A program made the translations under genes and the position numbers. Below, piece after piece: positions 1-7,894 of a stretch of DNA of 64,000 nt; position 1 is the stretch's first letter, and each line of letters starts with the position of its first letter. Origin of the DNA: Microbispora triticiradicis (GTDB taxonomy: Bacteria; Actinomycetota; Actinomycetes; Streptosporangiales; Streptosporangiaceae); the NCBI GenBank assembly GCA_003260025.2, contig QFZU02000174.1, forward strand, positions 17,285 through 81,284, read 5' to 3'. The notes under the pieces are model-generated. The model was not told the DNA's origin. It saw only the letters and a list, made by a program, of their open reading frames with translations, and made no database searches.

Positions 1-51
1 TCGCCCGTGCGTCCGGCGCGTCCGCCAGGGCGGCGGTGCCTCGGCGAGGGG

Positions 52-1137
52 TCACGAGGCGTGCGCATCCGCAGGGGCGGCCCCTCCGCCGAACATCGTG
101 ACCGCGGTCTCCCGGCCTGTCGCCTGGTTCTCCGCGACGTAGGGCCGCAGTTCCTCCTCGTACGCGGCGAACGCGGTCGTGTGATCGCCGCCGGCCGAGG
201 CGAGGGCGCGCGCCAGGGTCCGGGCACCGATCAGCGCTTGTGAGGTGCCCATGCCGCTGGTCGGCGCGGCGCAGTACCCCGCGTCGCCGACCAGCGCGAC
301 CCGGCCCGCCGACCAGTGGTCCAGATGGACCTGGCAGGTCGAGGAGAAATAGAAGTCGTCGGCCTCGCTCATCGCCTCCAGCAGCCGGGGCACCTCCCAG
401 CCGCGCCCGGCGAAGGCGGCGCGCACCGCCTGCTCCTGCTCGTGCCGGGGCCGCCGGTCGAGCGCGGGAGAGGCGGTGGAGAAGGAGAGGCTGACCGTGA
501 GCCGGTCGGCGTCGCCCGTGCTCAGCAGGAAGATCGCCCGGTCCGCGCCGTGCTGCAGTATCCCGCTCCGGCGGAGTCCGAGGTGGTTGACGGTGCTGAA
601 GCCGGCACCGGAGAGGCCCAGGTGCCGCAGGGCGCCGGGGGGCGAGCCGAAGGCCAGCCGTCTGACCTTCGAGTGCACGCCGTCGGCGCCGAACACGAGG
701 TCGAACTCGCGGGTGGCACCGCGTTCGAACTCGGCCGTGATCCCGGACTCGCGCTCGGTCAGCGCGCTGATCGAGTCGTCGAACACGTACGTCACGTCGC
801 CCGCCGTGACGCGGTGCAGGATCCGGGTCAGCTTCCTCTTGGGCACCTCCAGCTCGCCGGCGAAGGCCTCGGCGGGCAGCCGCCCGATCTCGGTGCCCTC
901 CTCGTCGACGAGGAGGGTGCCGCTCATCCTGGTGTCGTGTTCGCGGAGCTCGGACAGGATGCCCATCTCGTCGAGAACCTCGAACGCCGCGCCCCGGAAG
1001 TCCACGGCGTACCCGCTGTCGCGGAGGTCCGGTGCGCGCTCGACCACGGTCACCTCGTAGCCGTCGCGCCGCAGGAAATAGGCGAGGGCGGGTCCGGCCA
1101 CGCTCGCTCCGGAGATCAGAACCTTCGTCGCTGTCAT
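52..1137 (-). CDS. FAD-dependent monooxygenase (PHBH/TetX-like flavoprotein)
   Basis: A 361-residue single-component flavoprotein hydroxylase, expected to be cytosolic and NAD(P)H-dependent; its substrate cannot be told from sequence. The N-terminus has the Rossmann FAD motif GASVAGPALAY (residues 9-19). The mid-protein motif FGADGVHSKVR is the DG motif, and VALVGDAGYCAAP near residue 285 is the GD motif that binds the FAD ribityl chain. Length is normal for the family. The ATG at 1137 is chosen because a TACGGT box (1149-1144) lies 6 bases upstream, as in a leaderless transcript; further upstream translation would run through the operator. It is divergent from the TetR gene at 1222, which probably represses it and may sense its substrate. 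Very similar in layout to the pair at 21112-22983. Confidence 0.9.
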   Translation of the reverse strand: MTATKVLISGASVAGPALAYFLRRDGYEVTVVERAPDLRDSGYAVDFRGAAFEVLDEMGILSELREHDTRMSGTLLVDEEGTEIGRLPAEAFAGELEVPKRKLTRILHRVTAGDVTYVFDDSISALTERESGITAEFERGATREFDLVFGADGVHSKVRRLAFGSPPGALRHLGLSGAGFSTVNHLGLRRSGILQHGADRAIFLLSTGDADRLTVSLSFSTASPALDRRPRHEQEQAVRAAFAGRGWEVPRLLEAMSEADDFYFSSTCQVHLDHWSAGRVALVGDAGYCAAPTSGMGTSQALIGARTLARALASAGGDHTTAFAAYEEELRPYVAENQATGRETAVTMFGGGAAPADAHAS

Positions 1138-1143
1138 GGCACG

Positions 1144-1214
1144 ACCGTAGCCGGGTCTTGTCCATTTGGTCAAACCATTTGGATAAGCCAAATGGGCAAT
1201 CGATCCCGTATGCT
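1144..1214. promoter_or_regulatory. Divergent leaderless promoters with CCATTTGG operator
   Basis: The 84-base gap between the two divergent genes holds CCATTTGG at 1162-1169 and 1175-1182 and its reverse complement CCAAATGG at 1188-1195. Units 2 and 3 form an inverted repeat with a 5-base spacer; units 1 and 2 are direct repeats 13 bases apart. The minus-strand promoter reads TTGACC (1173-1168), an 18-base spacer, TACGGT (1149-1144), then ATG 6 bases on. The plus-strand box TATGCT (1209-1214) is 7 bases before the ATG at 1222. The operator therefore overlaps the -35 region of the monooxygenase promoter and lies upstream of the regulator's -10. Binding by the TetR protein at 1222 is inferred. 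Confidence 0.72.
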
Positions 1215-1221
1215 GCTCGGC

Positions 1222-1713
1222 ATGGGAAACCGAGAGGATCTGCTGGCCGGCGCCAAGCGGTGCCTTGTCGAACGCGGCTGGGCGCACACGACGGTCCGGG
1301 ACATCGCCTCGGCCGCCGGAGTCAGTCACGCCGCCATCGGCTACCACTTCGGCTCCAAGGACGCCCTGCTCACGCAGGCTCTGGTGGAGGCGGTCGACGA
1401 GCTCTCCGAGGAGCTGGCCTCTCGCACTCCGTCCGACAGGCCCGAACAGCGCTGGCAGGCGCTGATCGACAGCTTCACCACGCACCGTGCGCTGTGGGTG
1501 GCCCAGCTCGAGGCCGCGGTGCGGGCCGAGCGGTCACCGGAGGTACGCGAACACCTCGCCAGGGGGCAGCGGGAAGGACGCGAGGGGCTCGGCGGATCGG
1601 TGCCGCTCGCCCTGTTGAGCGGTCTGATGCTGCAGTGGCTGGTGGATCCGGATCACGCGCCCGGCGGCGCGGAGGTGATCGCCGGGCTTCGCTCGCTCGC
1701 CACTCAGCTCTGA
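1222..1713 (+). CDS. TetR/AcrR-family transcriptional regulator
   Basis: A 163-residue regulator. Residues 4-48 form the TetR DNA-binding domain: TTVRDIASAAGVSHAAIGYHF is the helix-turn-helix followed by the usual YHFGSKDAL hinge. The C-terminal ligand domain is short (about 110 residues against about 140 typical) but reads through a hydrophobic helix near the end. In-frame ATGs also occur at 1192 and 1210. The one at 1222 is preferred because TATGCT sits 7 bases before it, and the 1192 codon lies within the operator repeat. Probably represses itself and the divergent monooxygenase. Confidence 0.88.
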   Translation: MGNREDLLAGAKRCLVERGWAHTTVRDIASAAGVSHAAIGYHFGSKDALLTQALVEAVDELSEELASRTPSDRPEQRWQALIDSFTTHRALWVAQLEAAVRAERSPEVREHLARGQREGREGLGGSVPLALLSGLMLQWLVDPDHAPGGAEVIAGLRSLATQL

Positions 1714-1814
1714 AGGGCTCCGGGCGCCTGACGCGGCGCCACGGGGCGCGCGGCCCGGCGGGCGGGAACGCGATGCGTGGGTCCGCGCGGCGGGCGGGTG
1801 GCGTGGAGTGTGGG

Positions 1815-2666
1815 TCAGCGCGGCTGGTGGAGGGTGTAGTCGTCGAGGGCGCGGACGATCAGCGCCCTCGCGTCGTCCCTGAAGGCCGCCGCCTCCCAGA
1901 ACTCCTCGAACGCCCGGGCGTAGAAATCCACCTCGCCGGCGTCGCGCAGCAGCAGGTCCCTGGTGCCGGTGGCCACCCCCACCAGGGCGTTGTCGTAGAT
2001 CCAGAACGAGTTCGTCAGCGCGGACGGCAGCGGCGCCTCGAACGGCAGCAGGCCGAACTCCACGTTCGGCAGCGTCGTCACCGCGATCAGCCGGTCGAGC
2101 TGGCCGCGCATCACGTCGGGCGGCGCCAGCCGGTAGCGCAGCACCGACTCGGGCATGACGAACCGGAACCGCCGCGCCGGGTCGTACAGGATCTCCTGAC
2201 GCCGCATGCGGACCCGGATCGCGTCGTCCACGTCGGCGGTCGACTTGTACAGCCGCCTGAGCTTCCCGAAGACGTGCCGGGCGTACTCGGTGGTCTGCAG
2301 CAGCCCGATCACCGCCCCGGGCTCGAAGGCCCGGAACAGGAGGGTGCGCGTCTCCAGGTCGCGGATGTCCTCCTGCAGGGCGGCCAGGCCGTTCCGGTGC
2401 CGCTGCCGCCAGGAGTCCTGCCGCTCCTGGAGCCCGGCCACCTGCCTGACCAGCGCGTCGATCGTCTGCGGGTCGGCCTCCACGGCCTTCCCCCACGCGG
2501 CCACGTCGTCCTCGGAGGCGGTCTGGCGGGCGTTCTCGATGCGCGAGACCTTCGACGGCTGCCAGTGGAGCCGCTCGGCGAGGTCCTTCCCGGACAGGCG
2601 GGCGTTCTCCCGCAGCCGGCGCAGCCGGACCCCCAGGTCCATGCGGGCTTGATGGAAACCGCTCAC
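1815..2666 (-). CDS. HTH-XRE / DUF5753 regulator
   Basis: A 283-residue protein of the large actinobacterial family with an N-terminal XRE helix-turn-helix (LRRLRENARLSGKDLAERLHW, then SKVSRIENARQ, about residues 14-45) and a C-terminal DUF5753 region (YDPARRFRFVMPE through the NVEFGLLPF segment). Members of this family often pair with a small DUF397 gene and act in developmental or antibiotic regulation; no DUF397 gene is adjacent here, so it is an orphan. GTG at 2666 is chosen because GGAGG ends 5 bases upstream; a GTG two codons earlier would overlap that site. A perfect 12-base palindrome lies 29 bases upstream and may be its own operator. Confidence 0.87.
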   Translation of the reverse strand: MSGFHQARMDLGVRLRRLRENARLSGKDLAERLHWQPSKVSRIENARQTASEDDVAAWGKAVEADPQTIDALVRQVAGLQERQDSWRQRHRNGLAALQEDIRDLETRTLLFRAFEPGAVIGLLQTTEYARHVFGKLRRLYKSTADVDDAIRVRMRRQEILYDPARRFRFVMPESVLRYRLAPPDVMRGQLDRLIAVTTLPNVEFGLLPFEAPLPSALTNSFWIYDNALVGVATGTRDLLLRDAGEVDFYARAFEEFWEAAAFRDDARALIVRALDDYTLHQPR

Positions 2667-2694
2667 TTCCACCTCCGCATGCGGGCGGTCCTGC

Positions 2695-2706
2695 GATTGC
2701 GCAATC
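2695..2706. promoter_or_regulatory. Perfect palindrome upstream of HTH/DUF5753 gene
   Basis: GATTGCGCAATC is a perfect 12-base inverted repeat in the 66-base gap between the regulator start (2666) and the 3' end of the atuA-like gene. Its position just upstream of the RBS suggests an autoregulatory operator; this is inference. Confidence 0.4.
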
Positions 2707-2732
2707 CTAGTGCGGGAGCGGCACGAGGCAGT

Positions 2733-4499
2733 TCAGGGCGGGACCGGCACGCGGACCGCGCGCAGGCGTTCCCCGAGCGCCTTGGCCTGCGCGTCGAGGA
2801 GCGGGCTCGCGGCCACGCCCCTGCCCAGCAGGCCGTGGATCACGAAGTTGAGCGCGTGCAGGTTGGGCAGCGCGAACCGCTCCACCGGCAGCCCGCCGAT
2901 CTCCGGCAGCAGTTCCCTGAGCCGCTCCACGGTCAGGAACGCCGCGAGCCACGGGTAGCGGGCGGGGTCGCGCACCCAGACGCCGAGATTGGCGTCACCG
3001 CCCTTGTCGCCCGACCGCGCGCCCACGACCCGGCCCAGCGGCCGGACCGGCCCGGCCGTGAGATCACCCGCGTACGGCGGTGCCGCCTGGTGATCCGTGA
3101 CGCCGCCGGTCGGGCCGTACGCGTCAGGGGAGACCAGCGGCCCGGGCGGCGCGTACGGCACCTCGATGCGGACCCCGCCGACGGTCACGACCGGGAGCAC
3201 GGCACGGGCGTCGACCGAGGAAGGCCAGTAGACGCCGTAGGGGGAGGCGTCGGCGGGCGGCGTCAGCCCGAAGAAGCCGGGGTAGCTCGCCAGGCCGGTC
3301 TCCACCACCGCCGAGGAGAACGCCCGTCCCGCCTTGCGGGCGTCGGAGTCCATGACCGTGATCCGCAGCAACGCGGTCCCACCTGTGTCCGCGGCCGTGC
3401 CCGGCTCGTACGCGTGCGGGCCGAGGGGGGTCAACTCCACGTGGACCTGGTCGAAGGAGTCCCGGGGCACGCGGGCCCAGATCGCCTCCTGCGCGGCCTG
3501 GGCCTTCGCGGCGATGTCGAGGCCGGTCAGCACCAGCGTCATCGTGTTGCGGTAGCCGCCGACGTAGGTGACCGCCACCTTCAGCGTCTCCGGCGGGGCC
3601 TCACCGCGTACGCCCGTGATCCTGACCCGGTCGGGCCCCTCCTGCTCCAGGTGGACGGTGTCGAACCGGGCCGTCACGTCGGGGCCGAGGTAGCGGGGCG
3701 AGGCGATCTCGTAGAGCAGTTGCGCGGTCACGGTGCCGGTCGAGACCAGCCCGCCGGTGCCCGGGTGCTTGGTGATGACGCTCGACCCGTCCGCGTACAC
3801 CTCGGCGATGGGGAAGCCGCAGTCGGGGAGGCCGGGCACCTCCTCGAAGAAGGCGTAGTTGCCGCCGGTCGCCTGGCAGCCGCACTCGATGACGTGCCCG
3901 GCGACGACGGAACCGGCCAGCGGGCCGAGGTCGCCGGGCCGCCAGCCGAACCACCACATGCCGGGCCCGGTGACCAGCGCCGCGTCGGTGACCCGCCCGG
4001 TGACGACGACGTCGGCGCCGTGCTCCAGCGCCACCGCGATCGGCCGTCCGCCCAGGTAGGCGTTCGCGGTCAGCGGAGTCTCCCGCAGGATCTCGCCGGT
4101 GCCGGCGTTGACCGGCGGCCCGGCGAGCGGCATGAGATCGTCGCCGGTGACGTGGGCGACGCTCGCGCGCAGCCCCAGCCGGTCGGCCAGGGCGGACACC
4201 GCCTCCGCGCAGCCGGCCGGATCGAGGCCGCCCGCGTTGGAGACCACCCTGATGCCCCGGTCGAGGCAGGTGCCGAGGACCTGCTCCATCTGGGTGAGGA
4301 AGGTGCGGGCGTAGCCGGGGCGACCCTTGAGCCGGTTGCCGGCGAGGATCGACATGGTGAGCTCGGCGAGCCAGTCGCCGGTCAGGACGTCGATCGGCCC
4401 GCCCTCGACCATCTCCCGCGCCGCCGAGAGCCGGTCGCCGTAGAAGCCGCCGCAGTTAGCGATCCGCAGCGGTCCCGGTCGCCCGGCCCCGGCCGTCAT
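2733..4499 (-). CDS. AtuA family protein (acyclic terpene utilisation, DUF1446)
   Basis: A 588-residue protein. The N-terminal roughly 450 residues match the AtuA family: an early IANCGGFYGDR motif, DVLTGDWLAELTM, RIVVSNAGG-like and VVTGRVTDAAL segments. The C-terminal roughly 110 residues form the AtuA-associated domain (GARSGDKGGDANLGVWVR). AtuA is encoded with geranyl-CoA carboxylase genes in Pseudomonas terpene degradation, but its reaction is unproven. ATG at 4499 overlaps the stop of the upstream enoyl-CoA hydratase by four bases (ATGA), so it is translationally coupled and last in the operon. The neighbours point to branched acyl-CoA breakdown. Confidence 0.88.
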   Translation of the reverse strand: MTAGAGRPGPLRIANCGGFYGDRLSAAREMVEGGPIDVLTGDWLAELTMSILAGNRLKGRPGYARTFLTQMEQVLGTCLDRGIRVVSNAGGLDPAGCAEAVSALADRLGLRASVAHVTGDDLMPLAGPPVNAGTGEILRETPLTANAYLGGRPIAVALEHGADVVVTGRVTDAALVTGPGMWWFGWRPGDLGPLAGSVVAGHVIECGCQATGGNYAFFEEVPGLPDCGFPIAEVYADGSSVITKHPGTGGLVSTGTVTAQLLYEIASPRYLGPDVTARFDTVHLEQEGPDRVRITGVRGEAPPETLKVAVTYVGGYRNTMTLVLTGLDIAAKAQAAQEAIWARVPRDSFDQVHVELTPLGPHAYEPGTAADTGGTALLRITVMDSDARKAGRAFSSAVVETGLASYPGFFGLTPPADASPYGVYWPSSVDARAVLPVVTVGGVRIEVPYAPPGPLVSPDAYGPTGGVTDHQAAPPYAGDLTAGPVRPLGRVVGARSGDKGGDANLGVWVRDPARYPWLAAFLTVERLRELLPEIGGLPVERFALPNLHALNFVIHGLLGRGVAASPLLDAQAKALGERLRAVRVPVPP

Positions 4500-5437
4500 C
4501 GCGCGGCTTCCGCGCCCGCGATATCGGAGGGGACCCAGGCGGCGGGGCGTTTCTCGGCGAAGGCCCGGATGCCCTCCCGCCCCTCCTCCGAGGTGAACCG
4601 CTCGGCCGACAGCGCGGCCATCTCCCGCAGGCCCTCCTCGATCGGCATCAGCGGCACCTCGCGGACGAGCCGCTTGGTGATCGCCAGCGCCTCGGGGCCT
4701 CCGCGCAGCAGCATGCCCGTGTAGTGCGCCACCGTCGCGTCGAGGTCCTCCTCGGGTACGGCCCGGGTGAGCAGCCCGATCTCCACCGCGCGCGCGGCGG
4801 TGAAGACCTCGCCGGTGAGGAGGTACTCGGCCGCGGCCCGGGGCTCCAGGCGGCGCAGGCAGGTGGCCGCGATCATCGCGGGGACCACCCCGAGCCGCAC
4901 CTCGGTGAACGCGAACGACGCGCTCGCCGGGGCGATCGCGAAGTCGCACGCCGCCACCAGGCCGAGGCCGCCCGCCCTGGCCGTGCCGTTGAGGCGGCAC
5001 ACGACCGGCTTCGGGCTCTCCCAGATCCGCAGCATGACGCCGGGGAACGACGTGGTCACCGGCGCCCCGCCCGCGCGCTGCTCCTTCAGGTCCGCCCCGG
5101 CGCAGAACACCGGCCCGGCGCCGGTCAGCACGATCACCCGTACGGCGGGCTCGTCCAGCGCCCGGGACAGGGCCTCGTCGAGCTGCGCGAGCAGCCGGGA
5201 CGACAGGGCGTTGCGGTTGTGCGGCGAGTCGAGCGTGATCGTGGCCACGCCACCCGCCTGCTCCCACCGCACGAGATCCCCCGGCGCCCCCGCACTCGCC
5301 GACGCCCCTGCCGACGACTCCGTGCTCGCGGGGGCCGCCGCATCCGCTGTCGCCTCCATCCCCTCCGGGGGCCGCGCGCCCGTGGGCGCACCCGCTGCGA
5401 TCTGCGGGTGTCGCGACGGCTCGCCGGTCGCGTTCAT
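4496..5437 (-). CDS. Enoyl-CoA hydratase/isomerase (crotonase; LiuC-like)
   Basis: A 313-residue crotonase-fold protein. The fold starts at about residue 54 (VRWEQAGGVATITLDSP), with FCAGADLKEQ forming the CoA/oxyanion pocket, then AGGLGLVAACDFAIA and FTEVRLGVVPA. The second catalytic Glu (TEVRLG) is present; the first, in the GGGxE motif of classical hydratases, is Gly here. I recall that change from LiuC-type methylglutaconyl-CoA hydratases, so hydration of an alpha,beta-unsaturated branched acyl-CoA is likely. The first roughly 53 residues are an Ala/Gly/Ser/Pro-rich extension absent from typical family members; an internal ATG (MEATADAAAP) is an alternative start. ATGA overlaps couple it to the genes on both sides. 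Confidence 0.88.
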   Translation of the reverse strand: MNATGEPSRHPQIAAGAPTGARPPEGMEATADAAAPASTESSAGASASAGAPGDLVRWEQAGGVATITLDSPHNRNALSSRLLAQLDEALSRALDEPAVRVIVLTGAGPVFCAGADLKEQRAGGAPVTTSFPGVMLRIWESPKPVVCRLNGTARAGGLGLVAACDFAIAPASASFAFTEVRLGVVPAMIAATCLRRLEPRAAAEYLLTGEVFTAARAVEIGLLTRAVPEEDLDATVAHYTGMLLRGGPEALAITKRLVREVPLMPIEEGLREMAALSAERFTSEEGREGIRAFAEKRPAAWVPSDIAGAEAAR

Positions 5438-7860
5438 CGCTGCTCCGCCTCCCCCCGTGGAGCCACGCCAGGATCTGAGCCCGAGTCCGGGCCGGGAGCC
5501 ACGACCGCACCGCCACCCGCGGCCGTGCCCGGGTCCACGCCCGGAACCGTGCCGCTCAGAGCCGCGCCGCTCGGAGCCGTGCCCGAGTTCGCGCTTGGGT
5601 CCGCGACCGGAGCCGCGCCGCTCGGAGCCGTGCCCGTGCCCGTGCCCGGCTCCGGGCCGCCGGCGTCCGGCGGGAGGTCGCCCCACGTGTCCGTCTGGGC
5701 GTTCTCCCCGGTGCCGTCGCGGCCCGCCGCCAGGCCGCCCGCCGGGTCGGTGGCGGCCACAGGTGTCTGGCCGGGGGCCGGGGCGCCCGTAGTGTCCGCA
5801 AATGCATCCCACGGCTCGACGCCGGCCGAGTTGTGATCCTCGTTGCGGGCCTCGGCGGGGGCTCCCTCGCGGGCCTCGACATCGGGCCTGGTCTCGGGGC
5901 TGACATCGGGCTTGGTCTCGGGTGCGGGTTCGATGTCGGCGAGGGGCACGCCCGCCTCGACCCGCGCGCCGGGCACCACGTGCAGGGCGGCCACGGTGCC
6001 GGAGGCGGGGGCCACGATCAGGTGCTCCATCTTCATCGCCTCCAGCACGACCACCGGCTGCCCGGCCTCGACCACGTCGCCGGGCTTCACCTCGACACGC
6101 AGGACCGTACCCGGCATCGGGGCGGGCAGTGCTCCCGGCGACACCCGCGCCGCGGGCTCGGGCAGCCGCTCCACCGGGGTGAGCCGGACCGGCCCGAGAG
6201 ACGAGTCGACGTGCACCACGCCCGGATAGACCGCCACCTCGAACGCGTGCCGCAGGCCTCCCGTCTCCAGCACCACCCGGCCGGGGTCGGCGGACACCAG
6301 GGCGACGTCCTCGAAGCCCTCGGCCCGCAGCCCGTCCCTGCTCAGCCGGTAGGTGATCTCCAGGCGGCCGCCGTCCTCCGTGTCGTACGCCGTGCGCCGG
6401 GGCTGGGAGGGCACGTTGCGCCAGCCGCTCGGCAATCCGCCGAGCACCCCGTCGCGCCGCGCTTCCGCCCGGTTCGCCGCCGCCCCGGCGAGCGCCGCCG
6501 CGAGGGCCGACAGCCGTACGGCCCCGGGCCCGGCGAGCGACGCCGGAACGGGCCGCCGGTCGAGGAACCCGGTGTCGAGCGCGCCGGACAGGAAGTCCGG
6601 ATGCCGCAGCACGCCCACGAGGATGTCGCGGTTGGTCGTCAGCCCGTGGATGCGGGCCCGCGCGAGCGCGTGCGCCAGCCGCCGGGCCGCCTCCGCCCGG
6701 TCCCCGCCGTACGAGACGACCTTGGCGAGCATCGGGTCGTAGTGGACGCCCACCTCGCCGCCGGAGACCACGCCGGAGTCGAGCCGCAGCCGGGCGCCGA
6801 GGCCGAACTCCCCGTCCACGCCGGGGATCTCGAAGCGGTGCAGCACGCCGCTCTGGGGGCGTCCCTCGGCGTCCTCCGCGTACAGGCGGGCCTCGATCGC
6901 GTGGCCCACCGGGCTCGGCGGCAGCGCGGCGAGCCGCGCGCCCTCGGCCACCTCGATCTGCAGCCGGACCAGGTCGACCCCGTAGACGCACTCGGTCACC
7001 GGGTGCTCCACCTGCAGGCGGGTGTTCATCTCCAGGAAGAAGAAGCCCTCGTCCGACACGAGGAACTCGACGGTGCCCGCGCCGGTGTAGCCGATCGCGC
7101 GGGCGGCCCGGATCGCGGCGTCGCTCAGCTCCCGGCGCAGTTCGGGGGTGACGGCGGGGGAGGGGGCCTCCTCGATCACCTTCTGGTGACGGCGCTGGAT
7201 GGAGCACTCCCGCTCGCCGAGGGCCCAGACCGTGCCGTGCTCGTCGGCGAGGATCTGCACCTCGATGTGGCGGGCGCCCTCCTGCAGCGGCTCGGCGAAC
7301 AGCGTGCCGTCGCCGAAGGCCGACAGGGCCTCGCGGCGGGCCGACGCGACCGCCTCGGCGAGCCCGGCCTGGTCGCGCACCACCCGCATGCCCCGCCCGC
7401 CGCCGCCCGCCGACGCCTTGACCAGCACGGGAAACGTGAGCTGAGGCGGGGCGTCCGGGGACAGCGGGATGGTCGGCAGGACCGGCACCCCGGCCTCGGC
7501 CATCAGCGCCTTGGCCTCGATCTTCGTGCCCATCGCGGCGACGGCCTCGGGTGACGGGCCGATCCAGGTCAGACCGGCGTCGAGCACGGCGCGGGCGAAG
7601 CCGGCGTGCTCGGACAGGAAGCCGTACCCGGGATGCACCGCGTCGGCCCCCGAGCGGCGGGCCGCCTCGATCACGCGGTCCGGGTCGAGGTACGCCAGCG
7701 GGGCGCCGAGCCGTACGGCCTGGTCGGCCTCGGCCACGTGCGGCGCGTCCGCGTCGGCGTCGGAGAAGACCGCGACGGTCTCCACACCCAGCTCACGGCA
7801 GGTGCGGAACACCCTGCGGGCGATCTCCCCGCGGTTCGCCACCAGCAGCCGCCCGATCAT
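5434..7860 (-). CDS. Acyl-CoA carboxylase alpha subunit (biotin carboxylase-BCCP fusion)
   Basis: An 808-residue ATP-dependent biotin carboxylase fused to its biotin carrier, partner of the carboxyltransferase at 7895. Residues 1-445 are the biotin carboxylase (VANRGEIARR start, KASAGGGGRGMRVV glycine-rich ATP loop, CSIQRRHQK, EMNTRLQVEHPVTE). A linker follows, then a biotinyl domain with EAMKMEH at about residues 606-612, whose Lys would carry biotin. The family normally ends about 30 residues later, but this protein continues for about 165 residues of Gly/Ala/Pro/Thr/Asp low-complexity sequence. The carboxylase is of the methylcrotonyl/geranyl-CoA type by context. It starts 34 bases after the carboxyltransferase stop. 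Confidence 0.92.
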   Translation of the reverse strand: MIGRLLVANRGEIARRVFRTCRELGVETVAVFSDADADAPHVAEADQAVRLGAPLAYLDPDRVIEAARRSGADAVHPGYGFLSEHAGFARAVLDAGLTWIGPSPEAVAAMGTKIEAKALMAEAGVPVLPTIPLSPDAPPQLTFPVLVKASAGGGGRGMRVVRDQAGLAEAVASARREALSAFGDGTLFAEPLQEGARHIEVQILADEHGTVWALGERECSIQRRHQKVIEEAPSPAVTPELRRELSDAAIRAARAIGYTGAGTVEFLVSDEGFFFLEMNTRLQVEHPVTECVYGVDLVRLQIEVAEGARLAALPPSPVGHAIEARLYAEDAEGRPQSGVLHRFEIPGVDGEFGLGARLRLDSGVVSGGEVGVHYDPMLAKVVSYGGDRAEAARRLAHALARARIHGLTTNRDILVGVLRHPDFLSGALDTGFLDRRPVPASLAGPGAVRLSALAAALAGAAANRAEARRDGVLGGLPSGWRNVPSQPRRTAYDTEDGGRLEITYRLSRDGLRAEGFEDVALVSADPGRVVLETGGLRHAFEVAVYPGVVHVDSSLGPVRLTPVERLPEPAARVSPGALPAPMPGTVLRVEVKPGDVVEAGQPVVVLEAMKMEHLIVAPASGTVAALHVVPGARVEAGVPLADIEPAPETKPDVSPETRPDVEAREGAPAEARNEDHNSAGVEPWDAFADTTGAPAPGQTPVAATDPAGGLAAGRDGTGENAQTDTWGDLPPDAGGPEPGTGTGTAPSGAAPVADPSANSGTAPSGAALSGTVPGVDPGTAAGGGAVVAPGPDSGSDPGVAPRGEAEQR
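5560..5636. repeat. 26-base direct repeat in the BCCP C-terminal tail
   Basis: Identical 26-base copies occur at 5560-5585 and 5611-5636, a period of 51 bases (17 codons, in frame). They encode the repeated GTAPSGAA-like segments in the low-complexity tail of the biotin carboxylase, showing that the tail grew by in-frame duplication. Confidence 0.75.
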
Positions 7861-7894
7861 GACCCACCCCCATGGAAGCCGAAGAGCATGCCCG

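Noticed and set aside
1032..4724. Very long plus-strand open frame (over 1,200 codons) opposite the HTH and AtuA genes
   Set aside because: In GC-rich DNA the strand opposite a real gene often stays open; the translation is Arg/Gly/Pro-rich with no domains, while the minus strand encodes clear families.
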